Origin: Variovorax paradoxus
Lineage (GTDB): Bacteria; Pseudomonadota; Gammaproteobacteria; Burkholderiales; Burkholderiaceae_C
Length of the DNA stretch: 64,000 nt
Direction of reading: 5' to 3'
NCBI RefSeq assembly: GCF_009755665.1
Contig: NZ_CP046622.1
Span: 2,108,001-2,172,000, forward strand
Position 1 is the first letter of the stretch. Each line of letters begins with the position of its first letter. Below, in pieces: positions 34,010-44,175 of this stretch. The position numbers and the translations under genes were made by a program. The notes below the pieces were generated by a model, which did no database searches, was not told the DNA's origin, and was given only the letters and a program-made list of their open reading frames with translations.

Positions 34010-35620
34010 ATGTCGGCCGATGCTTGGTGGAAGAACGGAATCGTTTATCAGATCTATCCGCGTTCGTTCCAGGACAGCGACGGAGACGGCATCGGCGACT
34101 TGCGGGGCATACAGAAGCGGCTTGATTATCTGGTCGAGCTCGGCGTGGATGCTGTCTGGATATCGCCGATCTACCCCTCACCAATGGCCGACTTCGGGTA
34201 CGACATTTCCGACTACTGCAACATCGATTCGCGTTTTGGCACTCTGGAAGACTTCGATGCCCTGGCCGCGGAGTGCAAGGCGCGAGGTCTCAAGCTGGTG
34301 CTGGACTTCGTGCCCAACCACACGTCGGACCAGCATCCGTGGTTTGTGCAAAGCCGGGCCTCGCGCAACAACCCGAGGCGCGACTGGTACCTGTGGCGCG
34401 ACCCGGCTCCGGGCGGCGGGCCGCCCAACAACTGGCTCAGCAATTTCGGCGGGCCGGCGTGGACCTTCGATGAATCCAGCGGGCAGTACTACTGCCATTC
34501 GTTCCTGAAAGAGCAGCCTGATCTCAACTGGCGCAACCCCGAAGTCCGCGAAGCCATGTACGACGTGCTGCGCTTCTGGCTGCGGCGCGGCGTGGACGGT
34601 TTTCGCATCGACGTGCTGTACCACCTCATCAAGGACGAGCTGTTTCGGGACAACCCGCCGAACCCGGCCTTCCAGCCGGGGCAGGACCCTTCGCACCGCC
34701 TGCTTGCGCTCTACACCACCGACCGCCCGGAGATGCAGGACATCGTCGTCGAGATGCGCCGCGTGGCCGACGAGTTCAGCGATGAAAGCTCGGCCCGCGT
34801 ATTGATCGGCGAGCTTTATCTTCCGCTCGAACGGCTCATGGCCTACTACGGCGCCACGTCCGAAGGCCTGCTGCAAGGCGTGCAGCTGCCGTTCAACTTC
34901 CAGCTCATTACCGCGCCGTGGCATGCGTCCGAAATCGATCGCATCGTGCGCAACTACGAAGCGGCGCTGCCGCACGGCGCGGCACCCAACTGGGTGCTCG
35001 GCAACCACGACAAGCCGCGCATTGCGAGCCGCGTGGGGCAGGAGAGGGCGCGGCTCGCGGCCATGCTGCTGCTTACCCTGCGTGGCACGCCCACGCTCTA
35101 CTACGGCGACGAGATCGGCCTGACCGACGTTCCCATTCCGCCCGAGGAAGTGCAGGACCCGTTCGAGAAGAACGAGCCCGGCAAGGGCCTGGGGCGCGAC
35201 CCGCAGCGCACGCCCATGCAGTGGAGCCGCGCGCACGCGGCCGGCTTTACCGACGGCACGCCATGGCTGCGGCTCGGCGGCGACTGGCACATGCGCAACG
35301 TGGAGGCGCAGATGGCCGATCCGGCCTCGATGCTGCAGCTCTACAAGCGCCTGATCGCGTTGCGCCGCCATGAATCCGCGCTGCACGAAGGCAGCCACGA
35401 GCAGCTCGATGCGGGTGCCGACGTGCTGGCCTATGCAAGAAGCTCGGGCACGAGGCGGCTGGTGGTGCTGCTGAACTTCGGCATCACGGAAACGCGGGTC
35501 CGCGCCGACCTGCTGCCGCACGAAGTCGTGGTGTTGGCTTCAACGCATGCCGACCGGACCGGCGCGGTGAAGGGCGAGCTCACGCTGCAGCCGCTCGAAG
35601 GGGTGATCGTCGCGCAGTAG
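34010..35620 (+). CDS. GH13 alpha-glucosidase-type enzyme
   Basis: A 536-residue GH13 protein. It has WWKNGIVYQIYPRSFQDS, the calcium/fold motif DSDGDGIGDLRGI, nucleophile Asp in DGFRIDVLYHL, acid/base Glu in ARVLIGELYLP and the third Asp in WVLGNHDKPR, then a C-terminal beta domain. It resembles oligo-1,6-glucosidase/alpha-glucosidase members that release glucose from short alpha-glucans or trehalose-like disaccharides. The start at 34010 has AGGA seven bases upstream; an in-frame ATG at 33971 is less likely. No signal peptide is seen, so it is cytoplasmic. Confidence 0.9.
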   Translation: MSADAWWKNGIVYQIYPRSFQDSDGDGIGDLRGIQKRLDYLVELGVDAVWISPIYPSPMADFGYDISDYCNIDSRFGTLEDFDALAAECKARGLKLVLDFVPNHTSDQHPWFVQSRASRNNPRRDWYLWRDPAPGGGPPNNWLSNFGGPAWTFDESSGQYYCHSFLKEQPDLNWRNPEVREAMYDVLRFWLRRGVDGFRIDVLYHLIKDELFRDNPPNPAFQPGQDPSHRLLALYTTDRPEMQDIVVEMRRVADEFSDESSARVLIGELYLPLERLMAYYGATSEGLLQGVQLPFNFQLITAPWHASEIDRIVRNYEAALPHGAAPNWVLGNHDKPRIASRVGQERARLAAMLLLTLRGTPTLYYGDEIGLTDVPIPPEEVQDPFEKNEPGKGLGRDPQRTPMQWSRAHAAGFTDGTPWLRLGGDWHMRNVEAQMADPASMLQLYKRLIALRRHESALHEGSHEQLDAGADVLAYARSSGTRRLVVLLNFGITETRVRADLLPHEVVVLASTHADRTGAVKGELTLQPLEGVIVAQ

Positions 35621-35650
35621 CCGGCGTTCGCGAGCGTGCGCCCCGGTGGG

Positions 35651-36997
35651 CTATTTGCCGGACGGATATGTCTCTGGCAGGCCCGCGTCGTCAGGCGCGG
35701 CATCGCGGTCCAGCGGGACCACCGCCTGGGTCCGATCGATATGCAGCAGCGCATCGAACTGCACCGGCAGCCGCGCGAAGAAGTAGTGGCTCTGCCGCTC
35801 GGTCTCGGGCCGGTAGATGACGCCGATGGCGCGTTCCAGCCGCTGCTCCCGCAGCGCGAAATAGTGGCTCCCTTCGCCGCGCAGGGGCAGCATGAAGCGT
35901 TCGAATCCGGTCTGGTGCATCAACGCCTCGTAGCTGTCCGGCCGCGAGGGCAGAACCTGCTTCCGTTCGGCGGGTGCCCCCCAGTCGGAAGCCGCCATCA
36001 CGGTGCCGGTGTGGGTGGTAAAGCCCACCAGCACCGCATCGCGGCCCTGGCGTTCGCGCACCAGCTGTCCGACGTTGAGCTCGCCGCGCTCCTCGCCCAT
36101 CTCGGTGGCACGCGCATCGCCCAGGTGCGAGTTGTGGGCCCACACCACGATCTTCGGGCGCTCGCTGCCGCGCCAGAGATGGCGCTCCACTTCGCCCAGC
36201 GTCTCGACCATGTGCCGGTCGCGCAGGTTCCAGGATGAAACGTCGCTCAGGTACATCGAGCGGTAGTACGCCTCGGCATTTTTCACGAGGCGCGCGTTCT
36301 GCTCCGCATTGAACGCGTCTTCCTCGTTGGCCGTGTTGCCGCTGCGCCAGGCCTCGCCGGCGGCACGCCGCATTTCAAGCAGCATGTCGACCACGGCCTG
36401 CTGGCAGGAGGCCGTGTTGCCGACGCCGGCCATCAGGCCGTACATCTGGCCACGGTCGCCGAAGCGGTCGAAGCAGCCATAACGCTCGCGCGCAAGCCGG
36501 GCCGCATCGGGATCGGTTCGCTCGAAGTACGCGAGCACGGCTTCCATGGAGCCCGAGAGGCTGTACAGGTCGAGCCCGTAGAAGCCGGTTTTTCCCTGCG
36601 GCGGCGCGGAGTCGTTGAAGGCACGCTGCCATTCGACGAAGCGCGCTACCTCTTCGTTGCGCCACATCCAGGTGGGAAAGCGCCGAAAGCCGGAGAGTGC
36701 CTCGGCCGCGCTGGTGTCATCGCTGGCCCCCCTGACATAGCGATTCACGCGATAGGCATCGGGCCAGTCGCCTTCGATGGCCACGGCGTTGAAGCCCTTC
36801 TCGGCCAGCAGGCGCCGCGTGATGCTGGCGCGCTCGGCGTAGAACTCCTGCGTGCCATGCGAGGCCTCGCCGAGCAGCACATAGTGCGCATCGCCGATCA
36901 GTTCGAGCAGGGCGTCATGGTCGCAAGGGTTTCCTTCCATCGGGTGCGCCGCCGAGCGCAGCGCTTCCGCTTCCTTCGAAATATCGGATGGTTTCAT
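35651..36997 (-). CDS. erythromycin esterase-family protein
   Basis: A 448-residue member of the erythromycin esterase family: YVLLGEASHGTQEFYAERA (conserved Glu and His), VAIEGDWPDAYRVNRYV, RRFPTWMWRNEEV, FYGLDLYSLSGSM and KIVVWAHNSHLGDARAT (His) are all present. Chromosomal members rarely confer macrolide resistance and their natural substrate is unknown. The ATG overlaps the stop of the phosphoribosyltransferase gene (ATGA), so the two are translationally coupled; in some family members both domains are fused. It is convergent with the alpha-glucosidase gene. The island context suggests a stress function. Confidence 0.9.
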   Translation of the reverse strand: MKPSDISKEAEALRSAAHPMEGNPCDHDALLELIGDAHYVLLGEASHGTQEFYAERASITRRLLAEKGFNAVAIEGDWPDAYRVNRYVRGASDDTSAAEALSGFRRFPTWMWRNEEVARFVEWQRAFNDSAPPQGKTGFYGLDLYSLSGSMEAVLAYFERTDPDAARLARERYGCFDRFGDRGQMYGLMAGVGNTASCQQAVVDMLLEMRRAAGEAWRSGNTANEEDAFNAEQNARLVKNAEAYYRSMYLSDVSSWNLRDRHMVETLGEVERHLWRGSERPKIVVWAHNSHLGDARATEMGEERGELNVGQLVRERQGRDAVLVGFTTHTGTVMAASDWGAPAERKQVLPSRPDSYEALMHQTGFERFMLPLRGEGSHYFALREQRLERAIGVIYRPETERQSHYFFARLPVQFDALLHIDRTQAVVPLDRDAAPDDAGLPETYPSGK

Positions 36998-37674
36998 CGT
37001 GCAAGGTCCTCGGGCTGCCGCGTGCGGGGGCGGCTCGCTTCTTCGAGCAGGCGGCATACCTCCTCGTCGCTGGTCTGGGAAAAGTCGAGGTACCACCGGC
37101 CGACACCCAGGAAAGGGTCGGGAATCTCGGCGCAAACGACATCGTCCGCCTCGCCGTGCAAAAGCGCGCAGGCTTCGGGGGATGCGACAGGCGCCGCAAC
37201 GACGACACGGGCCGGTTCCTGCTGGCGCACCGCGCGCACGGCCACGCGCATGGTGGCACCCGTGGCAAGCCCGTCGTCCACAAGGATGACGATGCGGCCC
37301 GCCAGGTCGGGCGCGGGCCGGTCGCCGCGGTAGGTACGTTCGCGCCGCTCAAGCTCATGTTGTTCGTTGCTCACCACTTCATCGACCGCCTTGGCGCCTA
37401 TGCCGAGCTCGCGCACAAGATTGCCATCGAGCACCTGTTCGCCGCCGCTCGCAATGGCGCCCATGGCGTATTCCTCATGGCCCGGCACGCCCAGCTTGCG
37501 CACCACCAGAACGTCCAGCGGCGCCTGGAGCGCCTGGGCCACTTCATACGCAACCGGCGTGCCGCCGCGCGGCAGGGCCAGCACGATCACGTCGGGCCTG
37601 ACGGCATAGATGGCCAGCTCCTGGGCGAGCACGCGGCCCGCGTGCTGCCGGTTCCTGAAATACTCGAATGCCAT
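36994..37674 (-). CDS. phosphoribosyltransferase-fold protein
   Basis: A 226-residue protein with the type I PRTase fold. The PRPP-binding motif is VILVDDGLATGATM (two acidic residues plus the TGAT loop), with VIVLALPRGGTPVA as the early diphosphate loop. The base substrate is not predictable. AAGGAC lies before the ATG. It is the first gene of a pair with the erythromycin esterase-like gene (4-bp overlap), and the two probably act together on one metabolite. Confidence 0.88.
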   Translation of the reverse strand: MAFEYFRNRQHAGRVLAQELAIYAVRPDVIVLALPRGGTPVAYEVAQALQAPLDVLVVRKLGVPGHEEYAMGAIASGGEQVLDGNLVRELGIGAKAVDEVVSNEQHELERRERTYRGDRPAPDLAGRIVILVDDGLATGATMRVAVRAVRQQEPARVVVAAPVASPEACALLHGEADDVVCAEIPDPFLGVGRWYLDFSQTSDEEVCRLLEEASRPRTRQPEDLAR

Positions 37675-37732
37675 TTCGGTGTCCTTGCGGCCACCTTAGG
37701 TTTGCTCCAGCGCCAGCGCTGTAGGGGGATGC

Positions 37733-38080
37733 TCACATCGGCGTAGGCGTGCTCTGCCCCGGCTCCGAGCGGTAGCGCTGCGCCGCCTCCCAGGCCTCGA
37801 CGATCAGCGCGCGGGCCTTCGGGTGCTCAGGGTCTGTCACCACCCATTCCGGATACGCGTGCGGAAGGCTGGACGCCGTCACGCGGATCGCATCGAATTC
37901 GGTAGGAGCGAGCGGCGGCGTTGCGCTGGCGCGATGCGTCAGCGTCTTGCGCAGGCCCGCCTTCCATGCATCCGGCAGGTGATCGACGGCGGGCAGGAGC
38001 GCCAGCGCGATATGCGCCGCGCGCGGGCTCAGGGTTTCGGCGTCGGCGCGCAAACGCGCCAGGCACTCGGTACCGCTCAT
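37733..38080 (-). CDS. hypothetical protein, 115 residues
   Basis: No family was recognised. The product is soluble, helical in its first 60 residues (Leu/Ala-rich) and ends in a polar tail. It is supported by an excellent ribosome site (GGAGGTGAGG directly before the ATG at 38080). It lies between the PRTase/esterase pair and the two small heat-shock protein genes, on the same strand as both, 37 bp after the proximal hsp20 gene. It could be read from the heat-shock promoter. Confidence 0.65.
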   Translation of the reverse strand: MSGTECLARLRADAETLSPRAAHIALALLPAVDHLPDAWKAGLRKTLTHRASATPPLAPTEFDAIRVTASSLPHAYPEWVVTDPEHPKARALIVEAWEAAQRYRSEPGQSTPTPM

Positions 38081-38117
38081 TCCTCACCTCCGGAGCATGT
38101 GCTCATGGCGGGCTGCT

Positions 38118-38522
38118 TCACGCGGCCTGGATCTCGATGCGCCGCGGCTGGGCGTGCTCGGCCTTCGGAATGCGCAGTTTCAGCACACCCTGCTTCAGTT
38201 CAGCCGAGATCGCGGCCGTGTCCAGCTCCTTGCTCAGCGTGAACACGCGGCGGAAGCGGCCGAGGCCCACCTCCGTGTGGCTGGATTCCAGCCCCTCCGG
38301 AACGGCCAGGTCGGACTCCGCCTCGATGGTCAGCGTGTCGGACGCCACGTGCAGGCCGAGCTTCTCGCGCGAGACGCCGGGCAGGTCGGCAAAGAGCGTG
38401 ATGCCGCCGCTGTCCTCGATCACGTCGACTGGCGGCGTGAGGGCGGCGTCGCTGTAGCGCGCGTTCTCCTTGCGGGCGAGCTCTTTCGATTCGGCGACGC
38501 GAGGCGATGTGTTGCTGTTCAT
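38118..38522 (-). CDS. Hsp20/alpha-crystallin small heat-shock protein
   Basis: A 134-residue small heat-shock protein, an ATP-independent holdase that forms oligomers and keeps unfolding proteins soluble. The alpha-crystallin domain spans about residues 30-132, with PPVDVIEDSGGITLFADLPG at its start, FRRVFTLSKELD in the middle, the GVLKLRIPKAE signature and a C-terminal RRIEIQ (the I-x-I-type anchor). AAGGAGAG lies seven bases before the ATG. It is 24 bp downstream of a second hsp20 gene and surely co-transcribed with it. Confidence 0.95.
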   Translation of the reverse strand: MNSNTSPRVAESKELARKENARYSDAALTPPVDVIEDSGGITLFADLPGVSREKLGLHVASDTLTIEAESDLAVPEGLESSHTEVGLGRFRRVFTLSKELDTAAISAELKQGVLKLRIPKAEHAQPRRIEIQAA

Positions 38523-38546
38523 GATCGTCTCTCCTTTCTTTGCTTG

Positions 38547-38984
38547 TCACTGAACGGTGATGCGCCGGGGCTGCGACGAGGCGCGCCGCTGCACGGTGAT
38601 GTGCAGCACGCCGTCGCGGTACTTGGCCTGCACGGCGTCGGGGTCGGCATCGTCGGGCAAGGTCAGCACCCTGCGGAAGCTGCCCTCGAAGCGCTCGTTG
38701 ATGTGAACGGCCGCCTTGGCATCGGTCTCGGGCAGCGTGTTGCTGCGCGTGCCGGCGATGCTGAGCAGGCCGCGCTCCAGGTTGACTTCCAGGCTGGACG
38801 GGTCGACACCCGGCGCAAACGCGTAGATCTCCACGGTCTGCGGTGTGCCGCCGACGTTCAGTGCAGGGAAGCCGTTGCGGCCCAAGCCGCGGATGGTGGG
38901 CGACAGATCGAGGGCCTGCTGCATCTCGCGCTGCAGGCGATCCATCTCGGCGAACATGTCGCGCGGAAACAAGGATCGGTACAT
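38547..38984 (-). CDS. Hsp20/alpha-crystallin small heat-shock protein
   Basis: A 145-residue small heat-shock protein. The N-terminal arm (MYRSLFPRDMFAEMDRLQRE) is typical, the alpha-crystallin domain starts near residue 48 (PALNVGGTPQTVEIYAFAPG), FRRVLTLPDDADPD and DGVLHITVQRR follow, and the tail RRITVQ provides the anchor. ATG 38984 is used because GGAGG lies upstream at good spacing; two upstream in-frame ATGs lack one. A heat-shock-type promoter lies about 70-90 bp upstream. Confidence 0.95.
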   Translation of the reverse strand: MYRSLFPRDMFAEMDRLQREMQQALDLSPTIRGLGRNGFPALNVGGTPQTVEIYAFAPGVDPSSLEVNLERGLLSIAGTRSNTLPETDAKAAVHINERFEGSFRRVLTLPDDADPDAVQAKYRDGVLHITVQRRASSQPRRITVQ

Positions 38985-39050
38985 GGCGAAAACCTCCATT
39001 CGAAAGTTGAACAGGGCGCCGGAGGCCTCTCCAGCGCTTCCGATCAGCGA

Positions 39051-39077
39051 AATAGGCGCGGCCATGCTTTTTTCAAG
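39051..39077 (-). promoter_or_regulatory. candidate sigma-32 promoter for the hsp20 genes
   Basis: On the minus strand CTTGAA (39077-39072) is followed after 15 bp by CCTATT (39056-39051), close to the heat-shock consensus (CTTGAA, then a C-rich CAT-type -10 element). It ends 66 bp before the hsp20 start codon. Confidence 0.5.
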
Positions 39078-39159
39078 AGCCCTTTTGCAGCTGCTGCGGC
39101 GGGAGGAGTCAACGCTATGGGCCAGCCGCGCGCGATAAAAAAGACCTTCCGGCCGCGCC

Positions 39160-39186
39160 CTTGAAGCCCGGCAAGGCGGACCTAAT
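39160..39186 (+). promoter_or_regulatory. candidate sigma-32 promoter for the rightward gene
   Basis: CTTGAA (39160-39165) and CCTAAT (39181-39186) are separated by 15 bp, the same spacing and nearly the same boxes as the leftward hsp20 promoter 83 bp away. It precedes the 119-residue protein gene, whose ATG is at 39240. Confidence 0.4.
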
Positions 39187-39239
39187 TCGAACGTCGTCGA
39201 AATCGTCAGTCGTCATTCCAAACCTAGAGGAGATTTGTC

Positions 39240-39599
39240 ATGTCGATGGACCTGCTCAAGCAGATTGCCGCATCCCGCCTTCCCATGTCCTTCCGGACGC
39301 CCAAGGAAATCGACGAGGTCAGGATTCTTCGCCAGGCCGGGCTCGTGATTGCCTTCGTTCCGGCACCCGCCGACCCGTTGAAACTGTCGGGCGCGGAGCC
39401 CGCGGCGCAGGTGCTTGCCATTACCGAAAAAGGGCGTGAGGAGCTGGCACGGGTGCGCTATCCGGGCGAAGCGCCGCAAAGCAGCAAACCGCGCCACATG
39501 GGCTTGAAAAACTGGCTCGCCGGCGGGCGCCGCAGGCATGGATTGCAGCAAGGTTTGCTGTCACGAAGCCATGATTCACGGCCCTCCCGAAGCGTGTAG
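39240..39599 (+). CDS. hypothetical protein, 119 residues
   Basis: I do not recognise a named family. The first 65 residues look folded and helical (MSMDLLKQIAASRLPMSFRT, then EVRILRQAGLVIAFVPAPAD and VLAITEKGREELARVRY), reminiscent of small winged-helix proteins. The end is a basic, disordered tail (NWLAGGRRRHG). The ATG follows GAGGAG at nine bases. It is divergent from the hsp20 pair with a heat-shock-like promoter upstream, so it may be a co-induced stress gene. Confidence 0.65.
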   Translation: MSMDLLKQIAASRLPMSFRTPKEIDEVRILRQAGLVIAFVPAPADPLKLSGAEPAAQVLAITEKGREELARVRYPGEAPQSSKPRHMGLKNWLAGGRRRHGLQQGLLSRSHDSRPSRSV

Positions 39600-39700
39600 G
39601 CCGCATCCTTCCTGAACATGCGCGGAAGTCCATGCCGACGCATGCGCACTTCCGCGCTCAATGCGGTTCGCAATTACACAAGCGAACACAGGAGACAGAC

Positions 39701-40021
39701 ATGGACTTCGAAGGCATCTACTGCTTTGACACGGCGACCGTCCGCTTTGCGATCTATCCGGACGGTCCCGACGGCGCGCGCATCATCGCGCAGATTTCGG
39801 AAGAAACCCTGCACGATGTTTTCGGCACCAGGAACCTCGGCGACCAGTTGCTCGAAACATGCAGGACGCACTTCGGCGACATCGGCGCCGCAGCGCTCAA
39901 GCGGTACCGGACCAACCCCAATCAGGCCATCAACCTGACAGTGGACGACTTCTCCCGGCGCATTCTTCCGCGCTCCGCCGGGGTGCAAGGCGCATGGCCG
40001 GCAGCCTCGCTTGCGGCCTGA
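39701..40021 (+). CDS. DUF1488 family protein
   Basis: A 106-residue soluble protein similar in pattern to DUF1488: a strand pair with CFDTATVRFAIYPDG, a helix with ISEETLHDVFG, and a C-terminal helix followed by a variable tail. The function of the family is unknown; members are small and often lie near stress genes. ATG 39701 is preferred because GGAG lies six bases upstream and homology starts here; the open frame extends 23 codons further upstream. Confidence 0.65.
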   Translation: MDFEGIYCFDTATVRFAIYPDGPDGARIIAQISEETLHDVFGTRNLGDQLLETCRTHFGDIGAAALKRYRTNPNQAINLTVDDFSRRILPRSAGVQGAWPAASLAA

Positions 40022-40216
40022 GATAGCCGCGCGCGCGGCGCGGCCATTTTTCGTCCCTCTTCGCGTTATGGGGAACTCTCCGACAAGGCAAGGAGGTTTC
40101 AGCCTTACCCGCCGGACCCGAATTCTTTGCAAATTGTGTGCTCAGGCCTTTGGGTTGCCGAGAGCGTGTTCCTTTGGACACCCGGTCGCTGGCCTTCAAG
40201 CAAGCAAGGAAGACCG

Positions 40217-42111
<1,895 letters not shown>

Positions 42112-42115
<4 letters not shown>

Positions 42116-44163
42116 AAAAACTGTTCGCAACCCCGCAGACGCCCGCAGCTTCGAGAATGCCCGAGATGAGCGACGGCAACCGCCGCGCCGTGGTCGACGC
42201 CGTCTTGCCGGCGGTGGACAACGGCCGCTTCCCGGTGAAATGCATCGTGGGCGAAATGGTGCACGTGAAGGCGCATTGCTTTACCGACGGCCACGACGTG
42301 CTGCGAGTGGTGCTGTGCTGGCGGCCGCACGACAAGACCGAATTCCGCGAAGTGCCGATGAAGCCGCTCGTCAACGACGTGTGGGAGGCCGCCTTTTCGC
42401 CACCCGCGCTCGGGCGCTACTTCTATACCGTGGTTGCATGGGTCGATCCTTTCGAATCGTGGCGCAGTGAAATGGCACGCCGCGTGGACGCCGAAGACGT
42501 GCGCATCGCATCGCAGGTGGGCGCGCTCGAGGTGGCCGCTGCCGCCGAGCGGGCCGAAGGCGCGGACCGGCAGGCGCTCGCGCGCTGGGCCACCGAGCTC
42601 GATGCCGTGGCCGCTCATCCGGCCACGGAGGTGTCGACGCTCAAGGCGCTTGCGCTGGACGAAGAGCTGGCCATGCTCGCCCGCCGCCATCCCGACCGCC
42701 GGCACCAGGTGCGCTATTCGGTCGAGCTGCCGCTGGAGGCCGAGCGCGAGCGCGCCCGCTTCAGCACGTGGTACGAGCTGTTCCCGCGCTCGGCGAGTCC
42801 GACGCCAGGCGTGCACGGCACCTTCAAGGACGTGGAGGCGCGCCTGCCGGCGATTGCCGCCATGGGTTTCGACGTGCTCTACTTTCCGCCGATCCATCCC
42901 ATCGGCCGCGTGCAGCGCAAGGGCCCCAACAACGCACTGGCCAGCGGTCCCGAAGACGTGGGCAGTCCCTGGGCCATCGGCGCGGCGGAAGGAGGGCACA
43001 AGTCCATTCTTCCGGCCCTCGGCACGGCGGAGGATTTTCGCCACCTGTATGCGCAAGCCAGGGCGCACGGCCTCGAGATTGCGCTGGACATCGCGTTCCA
43101 GTGCGCCCCTGACCACCCCTACGTGAAATCGCACCCCGACTGGTTCCGGTGGCGCCCCGACGGCAGCGTGCAATACGCGGAGAACCCGCCCAAGAAGTAC
43201 CAGGACATCTATCCCTTCAACTTCGAGAGCGAAGACTGGCGCGGCCTGTGGGTGGAACTGCGCAGCGTGATCGAGCACTGGATCGGCGAGGGCGTGTGCA
43301 TCTTCCGCGTGGACAACCCGCACACGAAGGCCTTTTCGTTCTGGGAGTGGGTCATAGGAGAAATTCGGCGCGAGCACCCGGAGGTGATCTTCCTGGCCGA
43401 GGCGTTCACGCGGCCCAAGGTGATGCACCGGCTGGCAAAGCTGGGCTTCTCGCAGTCGTACACCTACTTCACCTGGCGCAACACCAAGCAGGAGCTCACC
43501 GAATATTTCACCGAGCTTTCGACTGCGCCGGGCGTCGACTACTTCAGGCCCAACGTGTGGCCGAACACGCCCGACATCCTGCATGAGCAATTGCAGGGCG
43601 GAGAGCCTTCGGTGTACATGGCGCGGCTGGTGCTGGCCGCCACGCTGTCGGCCAACTACGGCATCTACGGGCCGGCTTTCGAATTGCGCGAGCACCTGCC
43701 GCGCTCGCCCGGCAGCGAGGAATACCTCGATTCCGAGAAATACCAGCTGCGGCACTGGAACCACGAGGACCCCGGCAGCCTGGCGCCCTTCATCGCCCGC
43801 GTGAACCGAATCCGCCGCGAGAACCCGGCGCTGCAATGGGACCGGAGCCTGCGCTTTCTGGAAATCGACAACGACCAACTGCTGGCCTATGCCAAGGTGT
43901 CCGAGGGCGGCGACAACGTGATCGTGACCGTGGTGAACCTGGACCCGCACAACGTGCAGTCGGGCTGGCTCCAGTTCGATCCGCAGAGCGCCGGCATCGA
44001 CAGTTCGCGCGCATTCCAGATGCACGACCTGCTGAGTGGACAGAGGTTTACGTGGCAGGGCGGATGGCATTACATCCGGCTCGATCCGCACAGCGTGCCC
44101 GCGCACATCTTCGTGGTCCGGCGGCGCCATGGCGACGAGCGCGACTTCGACTACTTCCTGTGA
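42112..44163 (+). CDS. glgE: alpha-1,4-glucan:maltose-1-phosphate maltosyltransferase
   Basis: GlgE extends alpha-1,4-glucan chains with maltosyl units from maltose-1-phosphate. The 683-residue length fits. It has an N-terminal beta domain, a helical insert, and the GH13 core with WYELFPRSASPTPGVHGTFK, FPPIHPIGRVQRKGPNN, nucleophile Asp in CIFRVDNPHTKAFSFW and Glu in VIFLAEAFTRPKVMH. The ATG overlaps the glgB stop by 4 bp. Its donor substrate comes from the maltokinase part of the next gene, so the three consecutive genes form the TreS-Mak-GlgE-GlgB route. Confidence 0.96.
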
Positions 44164-44175
44164 GGCCGCGCCACC

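Noticed and set aside
35651..36997. macrolide resistance gene
   Set aside because: Family membership alone does not show macrolide hydrolysis, and the coupled PRTase and stress context argue for a housekeeping role.
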